Shown here one piece after another: positions 10,918 to 20,380 of a stretch of DNA of 64,000 nucleotides (its first letter is position 1; each line of letters begins with the position of its first letter). The stretch covers positions 24,192 to 88,191 of the forward strand of contig NZ_SJFN01000022.1 in the NCBI RefSeq assembly GCF_004328075.1, written 5' to 3'. The notes under the pieces are model-generated. The model did not search any database, was not told where the DNA came from, and saw only the letters and a list, made by a program, of their open reading frames with translations. This stretch comes from Siculibacillus lacustris (GTDB lineage: Bacteria > Pseudomonadota > Alphaproteobacteria > Rhizobiales > Ancalomicrobiaceae). The position numbers were made by a program, and so were the translations under genes.

Positions 10918-10944
10918 GGGCGTGGCCGTGGAAAGACCACGCCC
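10918..10944. terminator. Stem-loop between convergent genes
   Basis: GGGCGTGG and CCACGCCC form an 8-bp stem with an 11-nt loop immediately after the regulator stop, facing the convergent atoA gene. There is no U-run, so terminator function is tentative. Confidence 0.4.
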
Positions 10945-11013
10945 GCCGGCGACGGACCGCCGCCGCACCCCCGGGGCGAGCGAAGGGTGCGGCCGCGGGT
11001 CCCCCCCGTCGGT

Positions 11014-11664
11014 TCAGATCACCATCGTCGGCACTACCGCCGGGATGATCAGCGTCGCCCCGGTCGCAGCGATCACGTCGGCGATCGACACCCCCGGCGC
11101 GGTCTCGCGCAGCTCGAGCCCGGCTTCGGTCGGGACGATCACCGCCAGTTCGGTGACGATCAGATCGACCCGCCGCTCGGAGGTCAGCGGCAGCGAGCAC
11201 TGCGCGACGATCTTCGGCGCGCCCTTGGCGGTATGGGTCATGGCAACGATCACCCGCCGGGCGCCGGTCACCAGATCCATCGCCCCGCCCATGCCCGGCA
11301 CCATCTTGCCCGGCACCATCCAGTTGGCCAGACGCCCGGCGGCGTCGACCTCGAGGCCGCCGAGCACCGTGACGTCCATGTGGCCGCCGCGGATCAGCCC
11401 GAAGGACATCGCGCTGTCGAAGGCCGAAGCCCCGGCGACCGCGCCGATCGGCGTGCCGCCGGCGTCGATCAGGTCGTCGTCGGCGAGCCCGGCCTCGGGC
11501 AGCGATTCCATGCCGATCAGGCCGTTCTCGGACTGGAACGACACGTCGATTCCCTTGGGCAGATGGCGCGCCACCAGCGTCGGCAGGCCGATGCCGAGAT
11601 TGACCAGCATCCCGTCGGTCATTTCGCGGGCGACCCGCGCGGCGATCAGGGTCTTCTCATCCAT
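11014..11664 (-). CDS. atoA: 3-oxoacid CoA-transferase subunit B
   Basis: Beta subunit of an AtoDA/ScoAB-type CoA-transferase (216 aa, same length as E. coli AtoA). The catalytic Glu lies in SENGLIGME near residue 46; GGHMDVTVLGGLEVD and the GTGAR-like PGMGGAMDLV segment are also visible. It overlaps atoD by 8 bp. It probably exchanges CoA between acyl-CoA/acetyl-CoA and acetate or acetoacetate. Proximity to citrate lyase, which releases acetate, is suggestive, but the substrate is not proven by sequence. Confidence 0.9.
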   Translation of the reverse strand: MDEKTLIAARVAREMTDGMLVNLGIGLPTLVARHLPKGIDVSFQSENGLIGMESLPEAGLADDDLIDAGGTPIGAVAGASAFDSAMSFGLIRGGHMDVTVLGGLEVDAAGRLANWMVPGKMVPGMGGAMDLVTGARRVIVAMTHTAKGAPKIVAQCSLPLTSERRVDLIVTELAVIVPTEAGLELRETAPGVSIADVIAATGATLIIPAVVPTMVI

Positions 11665-12319
11665 GGCTCTGTTCCTTGGCGACGAGGTGGTCGACCAGCA
11701 CGCCGGGGGTGACGATCTGGTCGGGAGGGATGCAGCCCACCGGCACGATGTCCTGGGCCTCGGCGATCACCGTGTCGGCGGCCATGGCCATCAACGGGTT
11801 GAAGTTGCGGGCGGTCAGGGCGTAGTCGAGATTGCCCTTGTGGTCGGCGTGTTTGGCGGCGATCAGCGCGAAATCGGCGCGCAGCGGCGTCTCCAGCAGG
11901 AAACGCCGACCGCCGACCTCGATCACCGGCTTGCCGTCCTCGACCAGCGTCCCGACCCCGGTCGGGGTGAGGATGCCGCCCAGTCCGACGCCGCCGGCAC
12001 GGATCCGCTCGGCGAGCGTGCCCTGGGGCACCAGCTCGACCTCGATCTCGCCGGCCAGGAGCTGGCGCTGGGTGTCGGCATTGGTGCCGACGTGGCTGGC
12101 CACCACCTTGCGCACCGCACGGGCGGCGATCAGCCGACCGACCCCGAGGCCGGCGCGGTTGGTGTCGTTGACGATGATCGTCAGATCCTTGCGGCCCTGG
12201 CGGACCAACTCGCCGATCAGGCGCAGCGGCGCGCCGACGGCGAGGAAGCCGCCGATCATCAACGTCGCTCCATCGGGGATGGTCTCGACGACGTCGGCGA
12301 GACGAATGACTTTGCTCAT
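11657..12319 (-). CDS. atoD: 3-oxoacid CoA-transferase subunit A
   Basis: Alpha subunit (220 aa, same as E. coli AtoD). Motifs: IPDGATLMIGGFLAVGAPLRL near residue 15 (CoA-binding glycines), NDTNRAGLGVGRL, GTLAERIRAGGVGLGGILTPTGVGT. The start was set at MSKVIRLADVV; an in-frame ATG 60 bp upstream would add a non-homologous leader. A GGGA box precedes the chosen ATG. It forms a two-gene operon with atoA. Unlike E. coli atoDA, no -24/-12 promoter was found upstream. Confidence 0.9.
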   Translation of the reverse strand: MSKVIRLADVVETIPDGATLMIGGFLAVGAPLRLIGELVRQGRKDLTIIVNDTNRAGLGVGRLIAARAVRKVVASHVGTNADTQRQLLAGEIEVELVPQGTLAERIRAGGVGLGGILTPTGVGTLVEDGKPVIEVGGRRFLLETPLRADFALIAAKHADHKGNLDYALTARNFNPLMAMAADTVIAEAQDIVPVGCIPPDQIVTPGVLVDHLVAKEQSHG

Positions 12320-12753
12320 GTGGACGTTCCCGTTGCTGTTCTTCGCCCGTTCGGCAGTGCGAAAGCTGAAACCGCACATGCGGAATCGCCTCCGGGCTCG
12401 AGATCGAACCTCGAAGTGTGGGACTTATTGAGAGAACCACGAGGCTTCGGTAAAACCCTTACGTTTTCGCCGCAGGCTCAGCCTGCGATGTACGAATGCG
12501 TACGTTCAACCGTGAGATCAGAACCAGTGACGTCTTCTTAGAGGCGATCGTGAACATTGGACAGATCAGAAGTGAATGCATGGATGCATGGCCACGTGCA
12601 TCAGCGATGCATGACCACATGCATTGCAGTTCGCGTTTATTTTGTGGAATGCCACACCCTTCGGCGCTATCGATACCGCCATAGTGCAACGCAACATCGA
12701 CGGCGCCGCTTCCGACCTTCCGACCGCGCCCGTCCGATCCGAGGATGTCCACC
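12320..12753. promoter_or_regulatory. Divergent intergenic region, atoDA / maoC-fabI
   Basis: 434 bp between divergent operons, less GC-rich than the flanking genes. It contains a perfect palindrome CGCAGGCT-C-AGCCTGCG (12471-12487), a second inverted repeat GTACG-AATG-CGTAC (12490-12503), and a phased array of ATGCAT-like hexamers (12576-12624, separate entry). No credible gene: the short open frames here have no family features and are antisense to or overlap the repeats. Strong sigma-70 hexamers were not convincing on either strand. Confidence 0.55.
12576..12624. repeat. Phased array of ATGCAT palindromes
   Basis: ATGCAT occurs at 12576, 12584, 12607 and 12619, with a GTGCAT variant at 12596. 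Centres are 8, 12, 11 and 12 bp apart, so four of the five copies fall roughly on one face of the helix. This is the pattern of cooperative operator sites. The bound regulator is not identifiable. Confidence 0.6.
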
Positions 12754-13281
12754 ATGAACGGTGTCGTCGCCCGCCCGCAGGAACCGATCGTCCTCCTCCC
12801 CGAGATGATGGAGAACGTCACCTACGACGAACTCGAGATCGGCCGCTCGGCGTCCGCCACCCATCTCGTCTCGACCCGCGACATCCTGCTGTTCGCGGCG
12901 GTGTCGGGCGACGTCAATCCCGCCCATCTCGACGCCGACTACGCCGAGGCCTCGATGTTCAAGGGCGTCATCGCCCACGGCATGCTCTCGGCCGGCTGGG
13001 TCTCGGCGCTGCTCGGCACCACCCTGCCCGGCCCCGGCACCATCTATCTGCAGCAGGATCTGCGCTTCTGCCGTCCGGTCCGGCCGGGCGACACGGTCAC
13101 CGTCACGGTCACCGTCGCCGCCAAGAACGACGAGAAGAAGCAGATCACCTTCGACTGCCGCTGCACCAACCAGGCCGGCAAGGACGTGATCCTCGGCACC
13201 GCGCTGGTGATCGCCCCGGCCGAAAAGATCCGTCGCCCGCGGCCGCAGCTGCCGACCGTGCGCATCGACGCCACCCTGTGA
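12754..13281 (+). CDS. MaoC-domain (R)-specific enoyl-CoA hydratase
   Basis: Single hotdog-fold MaoC domain (175 aa) hydrating trans-2-enoyl-CoA (PhaJ-like). The hydratase motif is intact: LLFAAVSGDVNPAHLDADYA, with catalytic Asp and His, then FKGVIAHGMLSAG. The start MNGVVARP was chosen over an ATG 9 bp upstream because GAGGA is spaced 8 nt from it. The closest architecture I know is the N-terminal part of the MaoC-phosphate acetyltransferase fusions of alphaproteobacteria. The protein ends in EKIRRPRPQLPTVRID, like the linker that precedes the Pta domain, but no Pta domain follows. fabI follows 50 bp on. Confidence 0.87.
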   Translation: MNGVVARPQEPIVLLPEMMENVTYDELEIGRSASATHLVSTRDILLFAAVSGDVNPAHLDADYAEASMFKGVIAHGMLSAGWVSALLGTTLPGPGTIYLQQDLRFCRPVRPGDTVTVTVTVAAKNDEKKQITFDCRCTNQAGKDVILGTALVIAPAEKIRRPRPQLPTVRIDATL

Positions 13282-13331
13282 ATTCCGTTCGCCGGCGCCC
13301 CGACGCGCCGCGCCCTGACCTGGAGACTCCC

Positions 13332-14141
13332 ATGCTCGATACCGTCACCGTCCTCCCGCAGGCCCTCGCCGCCCTCGCCCCCAGCCTCGCCGGCAAGAAG
13401 GGCCTGGTCGTCGGCATCGCCAACGACCAGTCGATCGCCTGGGGCTGCGCCAAGGCCTACCGCGCCATCGGCGCCGACCTCGCCATCACCTATCTCAACG
13501 AGAAGGCCGATCGCTTCGTGCGGCCGCTCGGCGAAGAACTCGGCGCCGAATTGATCCTCCAGGCCGACGTCACCAAGCCCGGCGAGATCGAGGCGGTGTT
13601 CGCCGAGATCGAAGCCAAGTGGGGCCGTCTCGACTTCCTGCTGCACGCCATCGCCTTCGCGCCGATGGCCGACCTGCACGGCCGCGTCGTCGACTGCTCG
13701 CGCGACGGCTTCATGCTGGCCATGGACGTCTCCTGCCATTCGCTGATCCGCATGGCCAAGCTCGCCGAGCCCTTGATGCAGGAGGGCGGCGCGATCCAGA
13801 CCGTCAGCTACCTCGGCGCCGAGAAGGTCGTCGACAACTACAACCTGATGGGCCCGGTCAAGGCCGCGCTGGAGAGCGTCACCCGCTATCTCGCCGCCGA
13901 ACTCGGCCCCCAGGGCATCCGCGTCAACACCCTGTCGCCCGGCCCGCTCAAGACCCGCGCCGCCAGCGGCATCGGCAACTTCGACGATCTGATCAGCAAG
14001 GTCATCGAGCGCACCCCGACCCATCAGCTGACCTCGATCGACGAAGTCGGCGCCCTGTCGGCCTTCCTGATGACCGACCTCGCCCGTTCGGTGAACGGCG
14101 AGTTGGTGCACATCGACGGCGGCTACAACATGATGGCCTGA
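13332..14141 (+). CDS. fabI: Enoyl-[acyl-carrier-protein] reductase (NADH) FabI
   Basis: Short-chain dehydrogenase-fold enoyl reductase of fatty acid synthesis (269 aa). FabI-type nucleotide motif GIANDQSIAWGCAKAY near residue 30, and the catalytic Tyr-X6-Lys in NYNLMGPVKAALESV around residue 172. C-terminal SPGPLKTRAASGI and GGYNMMA are typical. It probably shares a transcript with the MaoC gene. In many alphaproteobacteria this fabI copy sits after maoC-pta and ackA; both pta and ackA are absent here. Confidence 0.93.
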   Translation: MLDTVTVLPQALAALAPSLAGKKGLVVGIANDQSIAWGCAKAYRAIGADLAITYLNEKADRFVRPLGEELGAELILQADVTKPGEIEAVFAEIEAKWGRLDFLLHAIAFAPMADLHGRVVDCSRDGFMLAMDVSCHSLIRMAKLAEPLMQEGGAIQTVSYLGAEKVVDNYNLMGPVKAALESVTRYLAAELGPQGIRVNTLSPGPLKTRAASGIGNFDDLISKVIERTPTHQLTSIDEVGALSAFLMTDLARSVNGELVHIDGGYNMMA

Positions 14142-14151
14142 CGGCCGGCGC

Positions 14152-14171
14152 GGGGCGTCGCACGGCGCCCC
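14152..14171 (+). terminator. Stem-loop after fabI
   Basis: GGGGCG and CGCCCC separated by 8 nt, followed by GTTCCT, in the 61-bp gap between the convergent fabI and lysR-type genes. It is a plausible weak intrinsic terminator. Confidence 0.4.
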
Positions 14172-14202
14172 GTTCCTCACCGATCGAGACGGATCGGGGC
14201 GC

Positions 14203-15195
14203 TCACGGCGGCCCGGTCCGCGTCGTCGTCCAATCGACCTCGGCAAAGATGGCGATCAGTTTTTCGGCGATCTCGCGTACGTCGGCACGCCGCGCCGCGG
14301 CCCGCCGCGTCACCTTCCACAGATCGAGATAGATCGGCGCATCCTCGAGCGGCAGCTCCCGCAACGAGGGATTGAGGCAGGGCGTGTAGACCGGCAGCAG
14401 CGCCAGCGCCGCCCCCGACAGCACCAGCCGTTCGCTGACGCTCGACCATTCGACCACCGTCGCCCGCTCCCCGGCCTTCTCGACCACCGCGAACCACCGC
14501 CCCCAGGCGTTCCAATCCTCGGTGCCGGCGAGCCGCGGCAGGCTGACCAGCATGTGGTCGCGCGCCAGATCGTCGAGCACCCGCGGCACCGGCCGGCGTC
14601 CGTCGGCAAAATAGGGGTCGGTGTAGAACACCCCGTAGCGCAGCCGCGCCAGCCGCCGCACCTTGTCGTCGGGATCGGCCTCGGGCGTCGCCCCCGGCGC
14701 GCTCCACACCAGCGCGATCTCCGCCTCGCCGCCGGCTTCGGCGCTGACCAGCCGGATCCCCGGCATCAACAGGTCGGGCCGACGCGCCATCACCTCCTGC
14801 AACGGCCCCATGTGCACGCCGGTGACCAGCGGCGTCAGCATGTAGTTGTAGACCCGTTCGGTCGCCTTGATCCGCACCGCGCCGTTGGCGGTCCTGAGAC
14901 TCTTCAGCGCATCGGCGAATTCGTGCGCCTGACGGCGGATCCGCGCCGCGATCTCGGCCAGTTCCTGCGCCTCGGCCGCCAGCGCCGCGCCGCCGCCGGA
15001 GCGCTCGAACAGCGCCGTGCGGGCGCAGTCTTCGAGCCGCGCGATCCGCCGGCTGACCGTCGCCTGGTTGACCCCGAGAACCTGGGCGGCCTCCGAGAAA
15101 CTGCCGGTATCGACCACTTCGGCGAAGGTTCGGATCTCGTCCCAGTCGAGATCGTCGCGTTCGAAAGTGCCGGTTCGATCGGAGTTGCGCTGCAT
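14203..15195 (-). CDS. LysR-family transcriptional regulator
   Basis: 330 aa. An N-terminal winged helix-turn-helix is visible: DEIRTFAEVVDTGSFSEAAQVLGVNQATVSRRIARLED (residues about 18-55), followed by an effector-binding domain with an atypical, short sequence. It is divergent from the aromatic aminotransferase gene with a dyad T-N11-A site between them, so it probably controls that gene and itself. The effector is unknown. Confidence 0.88.
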   Translation of the reverse strand: MQRNSDRTGTFERDDLDWDEIRTFAEVVDTGSFSEAAQVLGVNQATVSRRIARLEDCARTALFERSGGGAALAAEAQELAEIAARIRRQAHEFADALKSLRTANGAVRIKATERVYNYMLTPLVTGVHMGPLQEVMARRPDLLMPGIRLVSAEAGGEAEIALVWSAPGATPEADPDDKVRRLARLRYGVFYTDPYFADGRRPVPRVLDDLARDHMLVSLPRLAGTEDWNAWGRWFAVVEKAGERATVVEWSSVSERLVLSGAALALLPVYTPCLNPSLRELPLEDAPIYLDLWKVTRRAAARRADVREIAEKLIAIFAEVDWTTTRTGPP

Positions 15196-15275
15196 GGTCG
15201 GTCCCGCCCTGGCCCCATCGATCGAGCCGCGGCCGACGGGGTGGAATCTGGTAGCAGACCCGCATCGAGCCGCCT

Positions 15276-15290
15276 ATCCCGACAAGGGAT
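15276..15290. promoter_or_regulatory. LysR-type operator (T-N11-A dyad)
   Basis: ATCCC-GACAA-GGGAT is a perfect dyad whose core fits T-N11-A exactly (T15277, A15289). It lies between the divergent LysR gene (start 15195) and aminotransferase gene (start 15421), the classic position for the regulator's site. Confidence 0.55.
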
Positions 15291-15420
15291 TACGCCCGCG
15301 GGCGCGGTCCGCGCCCTCTTCGCCGGCTGCGGCGGATTGCGCGGGGGGATGTGGCGATTTCACGCGAAGTCCGATCGCGGCTCGGGCTAGACTGCGGGCG
15401 ACGCAAGTTCGGAGCTCCTC

Positions 15421-16590
15421 ATGTTCGAATCCCTCGCAGACCAGCCGCCCGACGCCCTCCTCGCCCTGATCGGCCTGCATCGCGCCGACCCCCGGCCCAC
15501 CAAGCTCGACCTCGGGGTCGGCGTCTATCGCGACGAGACCGGCGTCACGCCGATCATGGCGGCGGTGCGCGAGGCCGAACGCATCCTCCTCGACACCCGC
15601 ACCACCAAGTCCTACCTCGGTCCGGAGGGCGATCCGGTCTTCGTCGATCTCCTGAAGCCGATCGTCTTCGGCGTCGATCCCGGTCCCCGTCTGCTCGGCG
15701 TCCAGACCCCCGGCGGCACCGGTGCGCTGCGGCTCGGCGCCGAACTGATCGCCGCCGCCCGTCCCGGCGCCCGTGTGCTGATCGGCACCCCGACCTGGCC
15801 CAATCATGCGCCGATCTTCACCGCCGCCGGCCTGACCCTGGTGCCCCACCGCTTCTTCGACGTCGCCGGCCAGCGCCTCGACATCGACGCGCTCGCCGCG
15901 GCGCTGGAGAGCGCCGGCCCCGGCGACGTGGTGCTGCTGCACGGCTGCTGCCACAACCCGACCGGCGGCGATCTCGACCGCGCCGCCTGGGCCCGCGTCG
16001 CCGCTCTGGTGCGCGCCCGCGGAATTCTGCCCTTCGTCGATCTCGCCTATCAGGGCCTCGGTGAGGGCCTCGACGAAGACGCCGCCGGGGTCCGCGCCCT
16101 CTTCGCCGATCTCGGCGAGGGCCTCGTGGCCTATTCCTGCGACAAGAACTTCGGCCTCTACCGCGACCGCGTCGGCGCCCTGTTCGGCCTCGCCGCGACC
16201 CCCGCCGCGGCGGAGGTGATGCGCTCCAACATGATCGCGCTGGCCCGCGTCAACTGGTCGATGCCGCCCGACCACGGCGCGGCGATCGTCCGCACCGTGC
16301 TCGAGAGCGCGACGCTGACCAGCCTGTGGCGCGACGAACTACTGCGCATGGGCACCCGCGTCCGCGCCGTCCGGGCGGCTCTCGCCGCCGCCGACCCGCG
16401 CCTCGCCTTCCTCACCACCCAGCACGGCATGTTCTCGACCTTGCCGATCGATCCGGCCCGAATCGCCGCGCTGCGCGCCGACCACGGCGTCTACATGGCC
16501 GGCTCCGGCCGCATCAACGTCGCCGGCCTGCAGGTCGGCGATGCCCCCGCCTTCGTCGCCGCCCTCGCCGCCGTGGGCTGGTCCGTCTGA
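15421..16590 (+). CDS. Aromatic/aspartate aminotransferase (TyrB/AspC class)
   Basis: Class I PLP-dependent transaminase (389 aa) of the TyrB/AspC Ib subgroup. Motifs: LDLGVGVYRDETG near residue 32, CCHNPTGGDL (substrate/PLP region), and the Schiff-base Lys in AYSCDKNFGLYRDRVG near residue 242. The C-terminal GSGRINVAGL holds the carboxylate-binding Arg. It converts aromatic amino acids or aspartate to 2-oxo acids. A ThDP-dependent decarboxylase-like gene follows 57 bp on, so the pair may degrade an amino acid through its oxo acid (inference). Confidence 0.9.
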   Translation: MFESLADQPPDALLALIGLHRADPRPTKLDLGVGVYRDETGVTPIMAAVREAERILLDTRTTKSYLGPEGDPVFVDLLKPIVFGVDPGPRLLGVQTPGGTGALRLGAELIAAARPGARVLIGTPTWPNHAPIFTAAGLTLVPHRFFDVAGQRLDIDALAAALESAGPGDVVLLHGCCHNPTGGDLDRAAWARVAALVRARGILPFVDLAYQGLGEGLDEDAAGVRALFADLGEGLVAYSCDKNFGLYRDRVGALFGLAATPAAAEVMRSNMIALARVNWSMPPDHGAAIVRTVLESATLTSLWRDELLRMGTRVRAVRAALAAADPRLAFLTTQHGMFSTLPIDPARIAALRADHGVYMAGSGRINVAGLQVGDAPAFVAALAAVGWSV

Positions 16591-16647
16591 CGCATCCGAA
16601 CCCGCGCCGGCGCTCCCTGCGGGGGGCGCCGTGCCGGAGGCTTCCCG

Positions 16648-18321
16648 ATGTTCATCTCCTCCGAGCCCCGCATCCTCACCGCCGGCGACGCCATCGTCGA
16701 AGCCCTGATCGCCAACGGCATCGACGCCGTCTACGGCCTGCCCGGCGCCCAGCTCTATCCGCTGTTCGACGCGCTGGCCCGCCGGGCCGACCGCATCCGC
16801 ACTTATTCGGCCCGCCACGAACAGACCTGCGGCTACATGGCCTTCGGCCACGCCCGTTCGACCGGCCGCCCCGGGGTGTTCGCGGTGGTCCCCGGACCCG
16901 GCGTGCTCAATGCCGGCGCGGCCCTGGTCACCGCCCTCGCCACCTCGACCCCGGTGCTGTGCCTGACCGGCCAGGTGCCCTCGGCCTTCCTGGGGCGCGG
17001 TCGCGGCCACCTCCACGAGATTCCCGACCAGCTCGCCACCTTGCGCGGCCTGACCAAATGGGCCGCACGGATCGAGCGCGTCGAGGACGCCCCGGCGATC
17101 CTCGACGAGGCCTTCGTGCGCATGCTGTCCGGCCGACCCGGCCCGGTGGCGGTCGAGATCGCCTGGGATACGCTCGGCCAGTCGGCGCCGATCCGCGCCC
17201 TCGGCCCGGCGACCCTCCCCGCCCCGCTCGCCCCTTCGGCAGACGCGGTCGAAGCCGCCGCGCGCCTCTTGGTCGCCGCGGAACGGCCGATGATCTTCCT
17301 CGGCACCGGGGCGCGGCACGCCGGCGACGCGGTCCGGGAACTCGCCGAACTGCTCGACGCGCCGGTGACGGCGTTCCGCGGCGGTCGCGGCATCGTGCCC
17401 GAGAGCCATCCGCTCGGCATCTCGGCGGTCGCCGCCCATGCCCTGTGGCCGGAGACCGACGCGCTGATCGGCATCGGTACGCGGCTCGAGCTGCCCTACA
17501 TGCGCTGGACGGGCATGATGCGACTGATCGACCGCCCGGTCGCCCCGCCCCATCTCGTCCGCATCGACGTCGATCCGGAGGAGATGACTCGTCTGGTCGC
17601 CCATGCGCCGATCCTCGCCGACGCCGAGACCGGCACCCGTGCGCTCGTCGCCGCCGTCCGCCGCCTCGCCGCCGATCGCCCGGCCCGCGACGGCGGCGCC
17701 CGCCGCGCGGTGATCGCCGCCGCCAAGACGCAAGCCCGGGCCCGCATCGAAGGCGTCCAGCCGCAGCTCGGCTTCCTCGACGCGATCCGCCGCGCCCTGC
17801 CCGACGACGGCTTCCTGGTGCCCGAGCTCTGCCAGGTCGGCTTCACCTCCTACATCGGCTTCGACGTCCGCCGCCCCCGCACCTATGTCTCGGAAGGCTA
17901 CCAGGGCACGCTCGGCGCCGGCTTCCCGACCGCGCTGGGCGTCAAGGCCGCCCATCCCGACGCGCCGGTGATCTCGGTGACCGGCGACGGCGGCTTCCTG
18001 TTCGGGGTCGGCGATCTCGCCACCGCGGTCCAGGAAGGCCTCGCCCTGGTGGTGGTGGTCTTCGACAACGGCGCCTATGGCAATGTCCGCCGCGATCAGA
18101 AGACCGCCTTCGACGGGCGCGTGCTCGGCTCGACCCTGACCAACCCCGACTTCCCGGCGCTCGCCCGGGCCTTCGGCGTCGACGCCCGCACGGCGATCAC
18201 CGCGGCGGATCTGGAGCGGGAACTGGTGTCGGCGCTCGCCGCCCGGCGACCGACGGTGATCCACGTGCCGATCGAACCGGACAGCGAAGTCTCGGCCTGG
18301 CCCTTCATCCACCCCAGGTGA
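16648..18321 (+). CDS. ThDP-dependent enzyme, acetolactate synthase/oxo-acid decarboxylase-like
   Basis: 557 aa with the three domains of the POX/AHAS superfamily. N-terminal Pyr domain with the activating Glu in YSARHEQTCGYMA (about residue 53) and PGPGVLNAG; a central domain; C-terminal PP domain with the Mg-ThDP motif GDGGFLFGVGDLATAV ending in FDNGAYGNVRRDQ (about residues 448-485). No FAD-site or AHAS small-subunit gene is adjacent. Substrate is not determined; coupling to the upstream aminotransferase suggests a 2-oxo acid. Confidence 0.85.
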   Translation: MFISSEPRILTAGDAIVEALIANGIDAVYGLPGAQLYPLFDALARRADRIRTYSARHEQTCGYMAFGHARSTGRPGVFAVVPGPGVLNAGAALVTALATSTPVLCLTGQVPSAFLGRGRGHLHEIPDQLATLRGLTKWAARIERVEDAPAILDEAFVRMLSGRPGPVAVEIAWDTLGQSAPIRALGPATLPAPLAPSADAVEAAARLLVAAERPMIFLGTGARHAGDAVRELAELLDAPVTAFRGGRGIVPESHPLGISAVAAHALWPETDALIGIGTRLELPYMRWTGMMRLIDRPVAPPHLVRIDVDPEEMTRLVAHAPILADAETGTRALVAAVRRLAADRPARDGGARRAVIAAAKTQARARIEGVQPQLGFLDAIRRALPDDGFLVPELCQVGFTSYIGFDVRRPRTYVSEGYQGTLGAGFPTALGVKAAHPDAPVISVTGDGGFLFGVGDLATAVQEGLALVVVVFDNGAYGNVRRDQKTAFDGRVLGSTLTNPDFPALARAFGVDARTAITAADLERELVSALAARRPTVIHVPIEPDSEVSAWPFIHPR

Positions 18322-18329
18322 GCCGACCC

Positions 18330-18349
18330 GGCCGCGCTTCGGCGCGGCC
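18330..18349. terminator. Bidirectional UUCG-loop terminator
   Basis: GGCCGCGC-TTCG-GCGCGGCC, a perfect 8-bp stem with a UUCG tetraloop, exactly between the convergent ThDP enzyme and ABC transporter genes. No U-run, but such hairpins commonly separate convergent genes in GC-rich genomes. Confidence 0.6.
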
Positions 18350-18351
18350 GC

Positions 18352-19379
<1,028 letters not shown>

Positions 19380-19383
<4 letters not shown>

Positions 19384-20369
19384 GCCCGCACCTCCGCGTC
19401 GTGCCCGAGGATCGGGTCGAAACACGCCGCCGCGGTGCGATCGAACGACGCCAGTTGCGGCCGCTCGACGCGACAGCGGTCGAGCACCCGGTCGCAGCGC
19501 GGATTGAAGGCGCAGCCTTGCGGAATCGCGTCGAGCCGCGGCATCGAGCCGGGGATCTGGCGCAAGCGGGCGTGATCCGAGCGCAGGCTGGGGATCGAGC
19601 CCATCAGTCCGGCGGTGTAGGGATGGTGCGGCCGGCCGATCACCTCGCGCACCGGCCCGATCTCGACGATCCGCCCGGCATACATCACCGCCACCCGATC
19701 GGCGATCTGGGCGATCACTCCCATGTCGTGGGTGATCAGCATCACCGCCATGCCGTGGTCCCGGGTCAGGCGGCGGAGCAGCGCGATGATCTGCGCCTGC
19801 ACCGAGACGTCCAGCGCCGTGGTCGGCTCGTCGGCGACCACCACGTCGGGCCCGGCGGCGAGCGCCAGGGCGATCACCACCCGCTGGCGCATGCCGCCTG
19901 AGAACTCGTGCGGATGAGCCATCAATCGTTCCGCCGCCGCCGGAATCCCGACCTCCTCGAGCAGGAACACCGCACGGTCGCGGGCCTGCGCCCAGGTCAT
20001 GGCGGCATGGGTGCGGATGGTCTCGATCAGCTGGTCGCCGATCTTCATCAGGGGATCGAGGCTGGTCAGCGGATCCTGGAAGATCATGCCGATCTGCTTG
20101 CCGCGCACCTTGCGCATCTCGTCGCGCGGCAGATTGTCGATGCGCCGCCCGGCGAGGCGGATCTCGCCCGAGGCGATCCGCCCCGGCGGTTCGACGAGAC
20201 CGATCACCGCAGTGCCGGTCAGCGACTTGCCGGCCCCCGATTCGCCGACCACGCCGAGCACTTCGCCCTTAGCGATGTCGAAGGAGATGCCGTCGATGGC
20301 GCGCAGCGGTCCGCGACGGGTGGCGAATTCGATCACCAGATCGCGCACCGAGAGAACGGAATCGGTCAT
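19380..20369 (-). CDS. Peptide ABC transporter ATP-binding protein (DppD-type)
   Basis: First ATPase of the importer (329 aa). Walker A GESGAGKSLTGTA, FQDPLTSLDPL, signature SGGMRQRVVIALAL, Walker B VVVADEPTTALD, ITHDMGV, and the oligopeptide C-terminal Cys motif CAFNPRCDRVLDRC. An AGGGA box precedes MTDSVLSV; an earlier ATG (20384) would overlap the permease stop and has no visible ribosome-binding site. Confidence 0.93.
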
Positions 20370-20380
20370 GTCGTCCCTAC

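Noticed and set aside
11014..12319. Sigma-54 control of atoDA as in E. coli
   Set aside because: No -24/-12 element was found on the minus strand between 12320 and 12753.
12459..12821. Minus-strand open frame of 120 codons in the atoDA/maoC gap
   Set aside because: It overlaps the 5' end of the MaoC gene antisense, covers the palindrome arrays and has no family features or ribosome-binding site.
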